64,000 bases of DNA from Albifimbria verrucaria (GCA_020081605.1 JAHREC010000009.1:310001-374000), one strand, 5' to 3'; shown: positions 45,100 to 58,231, counted from the first letter of the stretch. Translations and numbers: made by a program. Notes: generated by a model from the letters alone, not told the origin.

Positions 45100-46287
45100 T
45101 CAAATCTTTCCAAAACCAGCGGACCGCATAACACTGCCCTTGGCCTCCTCAGCCGAGGCTGCTGTGGCCGCTGCTTTAATACCGGTTAAGACACTTGTAT
45201 CAGCCCCATTTAAAGCGCCAGAGGAGCCTAATGAGTTCGCTGCGCACTCGCGTTGGAGCACATTGGAACATTGTCCTGAAGCCTTGCTATCATTTATGGC
45301 GAGAACTTTCCCAGAGCCGCCATCCTGCATAGGGGCCTTGACACCGTCAAATACATTACCTTCAATAAGGACTTTAGACCCCGAATCAGTCTCCAGAGCA
45401 TGACCATTCACATCAGCCCACACGTTGTTGACAAGATGCAAAACTGTGTTCCCGCCGACCTTTGGACCACGTCCGCTGGTCCCGTGGATGTAATTACCCT
45501 TGAGAGTATACTGGTCGTTCGCACCGATGAACAACATGTTCCAGTAATGGTGGCCATCACAAGTGGCTGAAAAGTCTGTCTGGCCATCAATTTCCGAATT
45601 GGAAATAGTAACACGACCAGTTGCACCATTCCCAGCCACGTAGTGTTGCCTGCCGATTTGTGAAGTCTTGACATGGTCGATCCAAACCATATCAGCTCCA
45701 TCTAAGGTGATGGCATCACCACCCCATACATATTTAGGGTCTGTTGAAAGTTAGGATGTAGCTAACTTGCAGGACAGGCCATTTCCACTTACTTAACTCT
45801 GTGATGTGAATATTTTGAATAATAATGTTCTCCACTCCGCCACTGATACGGATGCCCTTGCCACGTATTACACCAGCAGAACCCTTGCCAATTAGGGACT
45901 TGTTGGACTTGATCGGGATGCCAGAGACTCCAGCCTTATCGTATGTGATACTAGCAACCTTTGGGGCGTTGGGTTGCTCTCTGTTGCACCAGTCGCCGTG
46001 GTTGATTGCTTGTTGGCAGCCAGCACCAGTCCCCATGGAGAACAGCCAGCCTCGGTTGCAGAACCCTCGGTCCCGATAAAGTTGAATTCCTTTGTGAGAA
46101 TGATGTTGCGTGGCTCAGAGTCACCAAGATATTTGATAAGTTCATCAGTGGTCTGTGGCGTAACCTCTGGAGCGTTACCACCACCAGTAACACCGGCCGC
46201 AAAACCTTCAGCCTTGCCTGTGGCGGCCGCAGATGCAGACGAGAGGCAGGCAGTCAGGGCCAAGTACAGGGCTAATGCAGCGTGCAT
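45100..46287 (-). pseudogene. PL1 pectin lyase gene, one base lost in a G run
   Basis: Secreted pectin lyases split methylated homogalacturonan by beta-elimination. The start [20 protein letters not shown] (46287) is a clear signal peptide. The family core follows: [44 protein letters not shown], then [47 protein letters not shown], a 52-nt intron (45741-45792), PKYVWGGDAITLDGADMVW, IDHVKTSQIGRQHYV (containing the catalytic Arg region) and FSATCDGHHYWNMLFIG. The frame breaks at the C4 run 46031-46034 (G4 on the coding strand). One more base gives exactly 379 codons. The long Ala/Ser-rich C-terminus ends at 45100. Confidence 0.87.
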
Positions 46288-48558
46288 CTTGGTAATATGG
46301 CGAGGAAAAGGAAACGACAGATGTTGCGAGGTGAGTAACAAGAAAAAGCAACTAGCCCGAAGCGAAAGTTGCAGATAATTGATTTTGCGAAGGTCTTGAT
46401 ATTCCCAGGCTCAACTTGAGTTATAACAGGATACAAGTCGAGATGTAAAGTGTGTCAAAATTGGCTGAGCCATTATTTATTCAATAAAGGGGCAAAATGA
46501 ATGGCAATGCCCCGGTTCTGTCTCTCCACTAATGAAATCCATTCTGTGTTACGTAGATAACTCTTGTAAACTAGAAACGAAGGTACAAACGCCGCACAAG
46601 TCAACAGATGATCAATGGCTGACAATGATTGCCCCAATAGCTTCCTCGTATTTCTGAAACATGGTCTTGTAAGCATTACCTAGAAAAGAAGTCTCCTCGC
46701 AGTAGCAGTCCAAACTAACTAATACTAAAAACGCTATTACCCGTAGTTGTGACATATGTTGTGGATCCACTCATGCGTCGCTCAAGTTTCGTAAATCTGG
46801 GGCCTCAGGCCTCGATAACTTCCACTTGTTCGTTCGCCTGAACACATATCCATCTAGCCCAATACGAAGTTAAATCAATTGAGAGTGTGGTCGACGAAGA
46901 GTGTGTAGGCCTTCAAAGGAGAATAATATCTAGTATGGCCATCTAGAAACTGGAAATTGGCAAAGATTAGTAGAGACGTAGATCAAAACACGTTGGTGTT
47001 GTGTGAATGAATTGCTTCATCTAAACATTTAGGTAGTCTGCAAACACCATTTAACAATACAGGAAAACAAGTCGCGACCCCAGTTCTTTAATCGATCAAC
47101 AACGTTCCTGCATCTTTCTTAATTGTTTCTCAACCTTTTAACTTTCCTTAATATCATTGATTTGAAGGTACATAACGTATGGTATTTTGGTTTTAAGAGA
47201 CTGGTACGATATGTGGTATCACAACTCGTCTTGCTAATTTGAAATCCCATTGGTCTGCCAACTGAAGTGTACGTGGAGAAAAACATTCACGCAATTGACA
47301 AGGTTCTGCAGCATATATATTGCCAAGTGGATTTACTAACATAACCAACTTACGATGAGCTAAAGATTAGTATAAAACATTGTCTAAGACTACTTCATGC
47401 AAGTTCTTGAGACATCTGACAGAAGTCTCCATATTAAAACGTCAGTTGCTGTTGCAAGTATACTCGGAGCAAACCTCGATCGTAGAGGTATCTGCTACAA
47501 TGAAGTAGTAAGTTAACCCATGCTCTCTCAGAACCCGCCCTATTGCAGGTCCTACTTAACGTCTGGGAGCAGGAACAATATGCATAGGTGGTATTTAAAG
47601 CCAGACATTCACATATTTACACATAAATCTTTGAAAGATGTGACAGGTATGGGGAAGTGTGAACTAAGCCCTCACAAGATAGCCGTATCGTTCGTACATA
47701 CTTATTATATCGATGATTTCGATAGAGGCACTTCATACGTCAGTTTTACGGTTTAAATCAACATATAGTGAAGTAAATTCTTCGAACCTGCAAATTAGGT
47801 AACAACTTTGATCTTCAAACCCAGATACTTTCCACATGCTTCAAGGCCTTTTTCATTGTGATTATTTATTGTAAATAAGCATTTCCGTTTTTGAAGACTA
47901 GCGATCGCTCGACCCTAGAAAATTGTCATGAGCTTCAGGAGCACCAATTTGAGCAGCTAAAGCCTTCGGGACTTAGCAGAATTATAATTTGTCGGTCAAA
48001 TCCGCAAGAGCTCAACTATGACGGTAAGTAAGAAGGTATTTGTGCACTTCCTCAGTTCAAATCCTAATTATCACTTACTGGTGTTAGAGGATGCGCATTG
48101 AAAAAAAATACGTAGTGAATCGAAGGTTGCAAAGGAATGTTAACTATAACACCATCGAAAAGAAGAGGTGGATTTTTCTTTGTCTACTAGTAAGGGAATA
48201 TCTTTATAGACATTTTTACAGTCTCGATTAAATTGCAGCTCGCGATATTGAGGCGAAATTTTAGACCAGTTAGTCAAGTAGTCATTCAACTTCGTAGCAA
48301 TATAGGCGTTGATAAGGAGCTTCGAACACTCATATGCAACTAAAAGTAGCGCTGTCTACTGCATCGTCTTTCATTCATAATTCTCCTCAAAGCGAGCCTT
48401 CGTATACTGATTCTTGCACACAAGGCAATAGTCATCCAATTCAATGATCATATTTCAGGTAATCACGCTGATGGATCCCGAAAAATGACTTCAATTTGGC
48501 TTCAATTAATGAATTACTACCTTATAAAGCTTCTGTGAGATGTGCGTAGCTGGCGTTT
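46288..48558. other. Intergenic region, no gene recognised
   Basis: 2.3 kb, AT-rich. The open frames at 46473-46676 and 47520-47756 have no recognisable domain. Confidence 0.5.
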
Positions 48559-49361
48559 TTACTCATTACCCGAAGCGTACTCGCCAGCCCAGATCTTGTC
48601 ACTCAACGCCTTGTTCTGCTTAATGTACTTCTGTAAGTCTGGTCGCTCCCGAATGAGGAGATCCGCCACCATCCGACCGAAGATAGTTTGGCCAATGGGG
48701 TTAAGATGGGTCTTGTCGCTTGGTTCCAGATTGTAGTTCCATGATTGCTCGCCGATAGCATTGACATAATCGGTGCTGGCACGATTGAGATCCAGATAAC
48801 GCGCGCCCACCTCCTGGGCAGCTTCAATAGTAAGGGCACGTTGGTCTGCAAGATTCTCAATGACCCTGTTGCTCGTATCGAAGCTACGACGCGTCAGGCT
48901 GGTGACGAGTATCTATGAACCGGATGTTAGCTAAGAATACCGCAGTATTATGGCCCGTCAAAAGCACGAACCGGAGTGCCACCAGCTGATTTGACCTCAT
49001 TTGCAAGGTCGATGAGATTTTGCTTATATTGGGCCAATGATATATTCTTCTCGGGCTTCTGATCATTATGTCCGAACTGAATAGTAACGATTGGGTGGTA
49101 ATCCGCAACATGGGTCTTCACCGCTTTGATCGCTACATCCCACAATCCCTCTGCCCTAAATGATACTGTTGTCGCACCGTTCTTTGCCGGGTTGGTGCCG
49201 TTAGCTGAATTGGTGAGTGTCGGCAAGAATCCTGTACCCCAGCCACCACCGGAAGCAACCGTGGAATCGCCAGTTAGGACGAAGTATGGTGGGAGACTGC
49301 ATCCAGTGGGACGTGCTACCACGAGAGTAGCCGGGAAGAGGAGGATACTGCTGAGACGCAT
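48559..49361 (-). CDS. Rhamnogalacturonan acetylesterase (CE12, SGNH/GDSL)
   Basis: The secreted enzyme removes acetyl groups from the rhamnogalacturonan I backbone so that lyases and hydrolases can act. Exons are 49361-48972 and 48912-48559 with a 59-nt intron, giving 247 aa. The signal peptide is MRLSSILLFPATLVVARP. The catalytic block LTGDSTVASGGGWG carries the Ser (residue 33). The next blocks are TVSFRAEGLWDVA, VTIQFGHNDQKP (block III Asn) and, near the end, SDKTHLNPIGQTIF, the DxxH pair. The length is normal for the family and the frame is unbroken, in contrast to the neighbouring pectin lyase. It is part of a loose pectin set with GH78, PL1 and GH43. Confidence 0.92.
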
Positions 49362-50794
49362 GGTTTCGAGGTATAATTTGTCCCAAAGGCTTGGCTCTAT
49401 TTTTCAAGAATTAAGAGCTGCTCCTATGACCCAAATGGGCGCCCAACACCTTTCTTATGAGACCCAGTTGATTGGTTTGAGGACGATGCCAGGGCAAGGT
49501 GCTGTAGCGCCTCGGGTATCTCTTTGCCGATAATGCTATCCGCATATCCTTAACATGTTTGCTTCAATTCTCCTCCAAGGCTTGCATATCCCAAGCAGCC
49601 TACCAGTGTCCCGTAGCTAGCGTTCCGGGGATATGCAATCTTGAGTGGTTTCTGCCCGGATGAAGGGGAAATGGAGCAATGGTATTGGTGGCCTTTAGTT
49701 TTCGCCGCCTTTTATTTGAACCGAACCCCGTCATGAAGCGCACTTCCGGCCGGTCCCGCTTTTCCTTGTTCATTTTCAAGCGCAGAAGAAAATTGCGAGT
49801 TCTAGTTGGTGGCCTTAAATCAGATTCACTTCAAATACAGTCGGGTCATTATTACCACAAACCCACAAACCGATCAGAAACCTCGTCAAGGCACCATTTA
49901 TAATGGGATATTTATATCAAGCATGCCATTGGCAACAGTGATGCTGAGGCTAAATATGTAAAGGCCATATCAATTCTTCACCTCACTCTATGTTATTTCG
50001 ATTCATACTGGGAGGACAAGTCCACTGGTCTATCTGCACGCATACCACGCAATAGTATAGTGGCATTTGTAGTGAGACCGTGCTGTGGGGGCCAGCATTC
50101 GAGGGCAAGCAATGCAAAAGATATGTTAAGAAATTCTTGACTTGTTGTGTATAGTCCGCCTCCATACCGTATTGTGTTGTAGATAAACGTGGTTTCCATG
50201 TTGAAGCTTTAATATTGGTCATGCTGCGTAAAAAGCCGGCGAGGTTACAAATAGTTCGCCTCCAAATCCTCGTTGAATACAGGTCCAAATTCCACTCAGC
50301 TTGTGGCCATGGTTGGTCAAGTCCATTATCAATTGGCCGGCATCCAGAAGATCAAGCACCTCCTACAGTTCAGACTTAGCCGGGATTGCTTCCCACGATA
50401 AACCAACCCATACAGTTCATGATGATAATTGAAGTCCAGAACAAAATGCCAGCGACTACCAACCCAGCCTGCACGGTCAGCAATAATCAGCATAGATGCG
50501 CGTAGTCCAACTAGCTGACGTTTCAATCAGTTCTGACCCACCGTCGGGCGTTTATGAAGATGAATGAGCTTTTACTCAACAGCTTGTTTATACATTTTCA
50601 AGGACAGAGAGAGTTATCATGACTTTTGTCTTCGTACACCAAGATGTATTATTATGTACTCTGCCTTGCTTCCGTATCGAATAAAAACCATGAAACTCGC
50701 TTCCACAACAAAGCATCACTCTTTGATCACGAGCCATCCTCAGCGGCACCAGGTTGGTCTGGTAATATGATGTAAGCAATGTGAATTTTTGACA
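49362..50794. other. Intergenic region, no gene recognised
   Basis: Short overlapping open frames (for example 49983-50288 minus) without domains. Confidence 0.45.
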
Positions 50795-51100
50795 TCATAT
50801 CCCTAGCGGGTGACAAATCCCTGATGTGCATAGAATTTCGCATCGGCACAACGCGGTGCAAACTTCTGCGTTGCAAGGCTTGCACCGCGGCTTACAGCCT
50901 TGGGGGATCCTGCCACCACATGTCCATGGACATGCAGTTGCACTTATGATATATAGTGGGCAGAGACTATCAGGCTGACAGTTGGGCCTAATATTATCAG
51001 TGTAACAGCCTGATACTGGACAAGTATTGTTTCTCGCTATCCCGTTCATTGCAGCAGCAGTGGTCATGACCATGAGTGCGGCGAGAGATGTTGTCTTCAT
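50795..51100 (-). CDS. Small secreted cysteine-rich protein
   Basis: Single exon, 101 aa, start at 51100. A hydrophobic, Ala-rich N-terminus (MKTTSLAALMVMTTAAAMNG) looks like a signal peptide. The mature part has 14 Cys in about 80 residues, including CPWTCGG, CKPRCKPC and CTALCRC, so up to seven disulphides. I do not recognise the family. Size, Cys content and secretion fit an effector-like or antimicrobial-like small secreted protein, but no function is shown. It has no frame break and stands apart from its neighbours by about 1 kb on each side. Confidence 0.7.
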   Translation of the reverse strand: MKTTSLAALMVMTTAAAMNGIARNNTCPVSGCYTDNIRPNCQPDSLCPLYIISATACPWTCGGRIPQGCKPRCKPCNAEVCTALCRCEILCTSGICHPLGI

Positions 51101-52057
51101 TGTTTCCTCTGGATGTTGCTAAGAGATTTAAGCCGAGGTTGTATCCTGGCATAACTGAAACTGGACATCTTAGGAGCTTTCACAATTTAGATGAGCAGAG
51201 ACAACTGAGTTATATACTATATCCAATTTACTCAGTATACCTAGATGTATAAATGAAGGTGTGAGGGAGAATCATAATCATCTTCAGCTATTGGCATCAA
51301 TCTGAAACTTTTCTCTCAGCTGTTACACCTACCATTCCAGGAGCTTATCTTCGCAATTGAAATCTTTAGTCTCAAAGGAATGGACGATACAATGTCTCAC
51401 TTCAGCCTGGTTGTGGATTGAGCATCATTTCATCCCTTGTCTTTGTCTTGAATCAGATGACGTGTCGATACATGATCCCGGAACTGACTAGTCGTTTGTC
51501 TGCAAAGGTTTTCTCCTATAACAATTCCAGCCTCAATCTTTGACAGTTCAGCACCAAATTTGAAGTTCAAATAAGACACTGGGTCTATGCCAGATTTCTG
51601 CAAAACGAGCTTTCACATTTGCTAACATGATAGACTATCACCGCTTGTTCGCGATTGGTAACATAGGTATCAAGTTGGGTCATCATCTTGAACAAGAAAT
51701 CGATCGAAATGTTGATACTGCTTATTCGCATCTCTATCTTATTAGGTAATCGATTAATACATGATCAATTGCCCATGAAAAGGTTTCGACGGCGTAGAAT
51801 TTGAAAACACAGCGTTCTCACAATACGCAACCTCACTAGCACATGTCAATCCCAGTCATGACCGGATTAATGACCCTTCTTTGTATCAAATATCTCCACA
51901 TGTATTTCCGCAGAATAGCTGGCGGAGCCAATCGACGTAGCCACCACAAGAGGTGAGCTTATGACTGGCACAACGGCCAGATACGGATCGTCGCGATACT
52001 TATGAGTGGATAGTAAATAAGGGGTTTTGATACAGGAAATTCAGTTTATGAAATATC
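51101..52057. other. Intergenic region, no gene recognised
   Basis: No coding signal beyond chance. Confidence 0.5.
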
Positions 52058-53709
52058 TCAGTAACTCATCCAGCCAACCCTCTTGCACAGATACGGCATT
52101 CCACCGATAACAGCAGTCACCCCAGTGAAGGTGATGAGTGATCCATAGCCAGTGCCGTAGCCTGCGAAAGCCTGGCCTTTCCAAGGCGCACCCATGAATA
52201 GGGCCTCGCTCAACGGGCCAGACACCATGTTACCAACACCTCGGGATAATGCAAGAATGCCAAAGACCATCATTGGATCGGTTGGGGTTCTCGGAGCCAG
52301 ATTGTTATCCAAGTCATTTGTTGTCGCACTAATTTGCCTCATGATTCCTGGCCAGGTGGAGGTATAAGCACCTGCGAAGAAACCATACATGATGCAGAAA
52401 ACGTAGAGAACTGGCAAATCCGTGGCGAAACCCCATAAGAGAAAGGTGCTGAGCACTGCCCCAGTGGTAGAAATCATGATGCACGTAGTGACGTGCAAGC
52501 GGTCAATGAGAAACCCCATGCAGACGCAGCCAAAGGTTGAGGCAACATTGACTGCAAGGATGGTAAGGGCAGAAGGAAACTGCCAGCATGAAGCGCAGTT
52601 CTGGCATAAGAGGGCAAGTAGATCCCTGGAAGAAAGAAGCCTAGAGCCTCTACAAAATTGGTAAAGAGGTAGAGGATAAAATAGCGGTTGAGCATGAACC
52701 CGAGCTTATAAGGCTTGATGTGAGAAGTAGCTGAGGGAGGCAGACGAGGCTTGATGAAATAGACCAGGGGTATGGTTAGAATGAAAAGAGCAAGAGTCCA
52801 AATGCGAAGAGTGGTTCTGAACCCGTAACGCGCGAGAAAATGCTCTAGTAACATGGGGATAACAAAACCTCCAATGCCGGTACCCGACCACATGACACCG
52901 TAAGCCAAGCCTTTGCGTTCGATGAACCACTCGTTGAGATAGAAGAGGCAGGGGCAATAGCAGATGGAACCACCAATAGCGAAGAGCACGCCCTGAGACA
53001 GAATCAAATGCGTTGTGGTTTCTGCGAGTGAGCTCAGGCCAAGAGCCAGGCACATGATGAGGAGTCCTACGAAGGGCCCATATCGAAATACACGTGGGAA
53101 CATGCGCTGCATGGCCATGATAAAAGGTGCGTCGAGGTACATGATGCCCTATAGTGGATATTAATCACTTACTTGTTGCTAATGACGGAAGGCGCCCTTC
53201 TTTAGAAAGATCAACGGATTCAAAGAGACTATACGCACCAATGCACATGTTCCGATGACGGCAATATCCGATGATTCCTTGAAACTATCATGTTCTCGGT
53301 AGTAGTCCTGAAAGATGCCGAACGAATAAGGAAAGCCTAGAGGCAGCGGTGGCACATCAGTTTGTGCTCCGTGGCTCGATAATTTTTACACAATACCAAT
53401 TGATCATTCGCACATCAGAGTGCAAGGTATACATACCCCAGATAAGCGCTTCTACGAGGCAGCAAGCAGCCAGGAAGAGCCAAGCATCTTTGCCACCGTC
53501 AACAGGCGGCAGTGAGAATTCCTGCCTATCACTTTCACCATTCATGGTGTCCTCAATAGCTGGCCCAGGGATACTGGCCGATATGCAGCAGAGGAAGGGG
53601 CTAAATCAGGCGCAGCCGTGTCCCTCGTGTCTTTGTCCATCAAATTGCACTCCAGTGCTGTGGAGCGAGGAGTCATATGCTCCAACTCGAAAGCAGTTGT
53701 GCTCGCCAT
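52058..53709 (-). pseudogene. MFS monocarboxylate-transporter-like gene with two single-base losses
   Basis: Resembles fungal MCT-like permeases (MFS with 12 helices). The likely start is MASTTAFELEHMTPRS at 53709. Exon 1 contains DGGKDAWLFLAACCLVEALI, the usual first helix. Introns are at 53337-53436 and 53149-53238. The exon between them reads FPYSFGIFQDYYREHDSFKE, a typical MCT motif. Then come LSQGVLFAIGGSICYCPCLF, NEWFIERKGLAYGVMWSGTG, IYLPSYARTAL, MGFLIDRL and SRGVGNMVSGPLSEAL. Single bases are missing near 53566 (before PGPAIEDTMNGES) and near 52575 (coding strand CAGTTTCCTTCTG). As written, no single ORF covers the protein. The substrate is unknown. Confidence 0.8.
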
Positions 53710-56247
53710 TTTTAAAGTAAAGGTCGACTACTCTGTACAACACTTGGGAGGACTTTCATTCAATGCATGCTCATAATCGTCGAGAGGGAGGAGTCGGTCA
53801 GAACTGACAAGACAGCAAAGTCTCCATTGGCCAGATGGATGCTTATGTGGATCTATCGAAAGGCCCCTGTTCGTGTGGTGGTGCAAAACTCATAGCGGAG
53901 ACAAGGGCTCCTGTGAAGTCGCTCAGTGGACCTGAGATAAAATTGGGTGCGTGATTAACTAAGCGTTCTCCCCTTCCCACTCGTTAAGTAGGTGGTCCCA
54001 GGACTAAATTGCATTTTGTGAAAATCAAGGGTATAGTCAGTCTGGTCTTGAAGAGGTTCCGGGCAAACGTAGCTTGGTGCTATGCTTCCATGGTTCCACC
54101 GCGGCCGCTGTCCCGTATCATATGGCTCAATTTGACTCCAGTCTACTCGTGGTAGTTGCAATATGACTGCTCAACGAGACAATGGTTCATTTGTGCCCTA
54201 GCGTTGACGAGTCCGCCTATTACCTCTCCTTAAGCGTCTGAACATCTTGGTCGAGCTAATGATACGTGAAAAAGTATTGGGACCACTACATTGACTTATC
54301 GGGTTCACAATCTATTGTACAGTGCTTGCGCATAAGGACATTGATGATTCGCTGCTAAATCATTAACGTTTTAAACATCGCTCGAAGCACAAGTCACACA
54401 ATTCTCAAAGTTCTGAAAAGCCCAAACACCTGGTCTTAGTTGATCAAACCCCTTGCCAGCACATTTCTGTTGAATGAAAAACAGGGTTTGTCGTATCACT
54501 TAAAGTTATAATTATTTAATGGAATCTGCATTTCTTTGGATTTCTCGTGGTCAATCTGTATGCTTTATCTCTGCGCTCATATGGCCACTAGCTGGGCCTC
54601 TCCGAATGGCACAAATTCGTATACCAACCAAGATTAATTCACCACAAAGTTCAGACCTAGATAGTTGCGTCTCATTTTGAAGCTGGTTGATATTCCTGAG
54701 TTTCCAAACCTTTCTACATTAATTAAGAATATAATAATAACCTATGTACCGGGATGAAGCAGATCCACCCATCCATCTTGAATTGTGGTTATGGTATAGG
54801 TTAGTGATGGCTGGAATGCATGACGTCAGTTTCAGAGAGAACCTAAAACCATTAAAAACGTCATGGCTGAGAGATGATACAATCTGCACATTTGAAAGAC
54901 AGCCTAAAAGCACGATTCAAGGATCATTCCTCAGAACAAAATGGACAACACTGCCAATATGCAACCAAACCCTCTAGCAGACCGCGGGAAAGCCTTGGAG
55001 AGTCAATGGATCCAACAGAGAGAGTATGCCCCTGCTACTAAATGTCCTTCAAAAAGACTCTGACAGAGAATTTAAAAGGAGGGAGAAGGCGAAGGCGGCC
55101 CAGGCAAAACAGACCCAAGGCGCCAACACGTCTCAAAAACCGAGCACTTGAGATACACGAGAAGGAAAGGGCCGGGCAGGAGAGGCGGGCGACACGGCGT
55201 TGAGAGGGCAAAGGTCTCATGTCCCCAGCAAGTGCTATCAGTCTCAGTTTTTACCGAATCTTGGGAATTCCCTTGTTGGTATTACTAATTCCTGAAGAAA
55301 AAGCAAAGAGCCTATTTAGTACTGGTAACATAAGATATTTCAGACTTTTTACATCACCCAAGTACATCGCTTCACATCTCTCGGCCGGTTGTTTGGACAG
55401 ATCACGAACAGCTACAGATTGATGATAACATTCAAGGCTAACCGCGTTCTTGTTCTCGCCCTCCGCCTCCATCGCTGCTGTTCTTGGCTTTATTTCAGGA
55501 TATTGGGAGTAAGATTTCTATCTCTGCCAAGTTGAAAGCCCATGTTTTAACGACTTCATCCAAACACAAGTCTGTAAGCTTCTGTGAACCTTGAAGTGTT
55601 GATCTCATCATTATGATAAGTATTGGAAGTTCGAGGATTCATCAACATCCAGGCCCCTTCTAACTTAGGAGAATATCATGACTGATGAGGTTCAAGGTGA
55701 TGTTAGCGCAAGGACACACATATAAGAAACAATTTTCTGCGGCTCCAAGATGCCCTAAGCGGCAGTGGACTGGATTGAAGGAAACTCGGCTGTACGGCAG
55801 CTCCAAACTAGTCATATATCTTTGGAATGGTATTGACAATGTTGCCCTCTTCAATGAAAGTTATCTGGGTGCCAACCTGCATATCGACCTTATGCTTGTC
55901 AATCTATCTAATCTTAAACGTAATAACTTCGTTATTCTAATCAAGGTTATTTAATATATTATGCAGCTTCTGTCGGTCTGTTACCCAGTAAATAGTAAAT
56001 ATATTATAAGGAGCTATATTCTATCCCCTACGCTCCTACCCTTTAGCTAATCTAAGTCAGCTTAGAACTGCTCCTTTAAGGCTTAAGGGGTGGTGTACTA
56101 GTAGTAGAAGGTTAATGCTATTTAGAAAGATATAAAATTAAGTAGGCTGCTAGCTAATAGGTATAGTGAGAGGCTTATTAATTTACAATGATCAATTCTA
56201 TGCTTGTAAGCAATAAGAATAAAGCAAGAAATATGCTTCTCTAAATA
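53710..56247. other. Intergenic region ending in an AT-rich island (55.93-56.24 kb)
   Basis: No gene recognised. The last 300 bases are strongly AT/TA-rich (for example AATATATTATGCAGC, AAATATATTATAAGG) and look like the other RIP-like islands of the window. The island begins where the EthD-like fragment stops. Confidence 0.5.
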
Positions 56248-56348
56248 CTATTTTAGGAATGTTGCCTTATCGTGGGACTGGTCTCTATAGTGGAGAACTG
56301 AAACTTTCAGCATTGTGGGCTGCTGCTGCTCTTGCTGCTGTTCTGCCA
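56248..56348 (-). pseudogene. Truncated EthD-domain-like N-terminal fragment
   Basis: From the ATG at 56348 the product reads MAEQQQ..., then PTMLKVSVLHYRDQSHDKAT and stops at 56248. A start of this kind, LKVSVLHYR with a few Glu/Lys residues after it, is typical of EthD-domain proteins, small enzymes often met in aromatic polyketide or degradation pathways. The rest of the domain is missing, and the DNA downstream is an AT-rich island. This fits truncation by insertion or by a decayed repeat. The call rests on about 30 residues and is tentative. Confidence 0.4.
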
Positions 56349-57456
56349 TTTTGGCACCAAAGTCTTCATTAAAGGGCTGGTTTTTGGACCAAGAATACTC
56401 AATAGAGTAAGACTTGAGTTGGGACCCCTCATTCCCACACATATATCTGCCTGCAGCTGGCGGATACAACCAACAACACGCAGCCAGCAACCAACAATTG
56501 ACAGCCAACAACTCACGAGATGTCACGGCCCGAATCTTCCGTTCCCCTATTGCGGCCCTAGCTAGCCGGTTGCCCTGACCCACCATCTTATTAACACAAA
56601 AAATGGTTGGTTGTGACTGTCTGTAGTTCATTTAATAATGCTTTGTGATAGTTAATGGGTGGCCATCTTCTGAAGATGAAACCTTAAGAAACATACAGGA
56701 AATATTTACATATTCCCGTGACTTCAGTTCTTGACATACCAGTAGTGGTATGTAGGAGAATCTATCAGAAAGAATGGCGCGTATTTGATTCTAGCAAATA
56801 AGAAGACGGCGGGCGTTGAACTCCCCAGGTTTGCTCTATTACTGGGGTGGACAAGCTATACTACCCCCGCTATTACCGAGGTCACCCTCACTCGACGGTT
56901 CATACATTCAGATACCCGCGCTGTTAAGAAGCTGTTCCGTGGCCATGTGAAACATTCCCTTCTTGGTTCCTTGGCCTCCACTCGCCACGGTTTGCCCTAC
57001 GACCTCCCCAGCTACTCCACGAGTATCAAGACTGTTCTAGCCCACCCATATCAAGAAGACCAGGCACGACGACAGCCCCAACAAATTAGCTGCTATGGGT
57101 TATTTGGCTGAGGCAAGCGGTATGAGCGGCCATGAGGATATGTCGTTCCTCCTACTCGCAGACATTCGAGCAACTGCAAAGCGACTGAATTTTTTGGAGT
57201 TCAACAGTATACAATCATACTTAATTATCCTACGAGCAAGGGGTTAGTCCATTCCGTGTTTCATACGTACAGTCAGCATGGGTCGTAATACTTTTATAGC
57301 CAACAGACTATAATATGAGGGCCATTTAGGATATCATAAACTAGCTTTAACTCGAAGACTTTGGTGGTAGAAAGGTCTATGAAGAGGAGTCGCTTGCAGA
57401 TCCTTGAAGAAATAGTTCTATCGGCTAATCTGTACCAGGAGGTCACCTTTTTCTAA
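56349..57456. other. Intergenic region with an unassigned ORF 56785-57111 (+)
   Basis: The 108-residue frame starting MILANKKTAGVELPRF has no domain I recognise, and is followed by another open stretch (GMSGHEDMSFLLLADIRATA). It could be a gene remnant. A CAG/CTG-type trinucleotide stretch lies at 56320-56345. Confidence 0.35.
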
Positions 57457-58231
57457 TCAGGCACCACCTGGTTGCTTCTCCCAAAATAAGTCGATATCCT
57501 TGCCCTCGATCCAGTCCGCCATGGCCTTGTACATATCAGTGAATCCCTTGTTGTTGGCATTAGGCAAGTCGTTCAGAATTGGATGACCCAACGCATGCTG
57601 TGCCGCAGACAGGTATTGATATCCGGGCGTGTACTGTTCTAGCTCGGATCTAGAAAACTCGGGCACGTCTTTGCCGTTGATTGGAACAACCTTGTCCTTC
57701 TCATAGAATAACTTGACGTACTGCGCCTTCCACTCGTTGTTTTCTAACTTGCAGAAGAATATAAAGCGACAGTCGCAGTCTATATCAACAGGGATGCCTT
57801 GCAGCGTGAATCGCTGAGTGATCGTTGCCTTCATTTTGCCGAGGCCACGACCCTTGTTTAGATTCACATTGGCGAGTGTGCCACATTCTCTGTGCGCGAT
57901 GAAGTCGCCATTCTCACGACCTTTGATAGATACTTTAATAAAGTCATCTATGGACAGGGCGCCGGACCAGGCTGATGATCATTAGCGTCTGAAGTCTTAA
58001 GGTCTTTCTTAATGGTGTTGACTTACTCGTCCAAACATAGGCATCGTTCTTCGTGAAGAGGCTGCGGTAGTTATGCCATTCGGAAAAGTCTCTGTATACA
58101 GGCCATCCTTTGCAGAGTTCGATGATGCACTGCCGTGCGAGTAGCTCCTCAGTGGTCCCATTAATATGGCTGCTGAAGACTAGCTCAGATTCTTGGGCCG
58201 GAACATTGTAAGACTTTTGCCCCGACATCAT
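57457..58231 (-). CDS. SnoaL-like (NTF2-fold) domain protein
   Basis: Exons are 58231-58027 and 57971-57457 with a 55-nt intron, giving 239 aa and no break. The N-terminal part has the usual SnoaL_4-type helix [20 protein letters not shown], then [23 protein letters not shown] across the splice, [12 protein letters not shown], and the beta-strands [20 protein letters not shown] and [20 protein letters not shown]. There is no signal peptide, so it is cytosolic. Fungal members are found as small dehydratases or cyclases in secondary metabolism and as unassigned proteins. The EthD-like fragment beside it hints at a lost tailoring cluster. Function is otherwise unknown. Confidence 0.78.

Noticed and set aside
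49983..50288. 101-aa minus-strand ORF as a gene
   Set aside because: No signal peptide or domain, overlapped by another frame, ordinary AT-rich background.
56785..57111. 108-aa ORF as a real gene
   Set aside because: No domain, no clear splice partner, atypical composition; left as unassigned.
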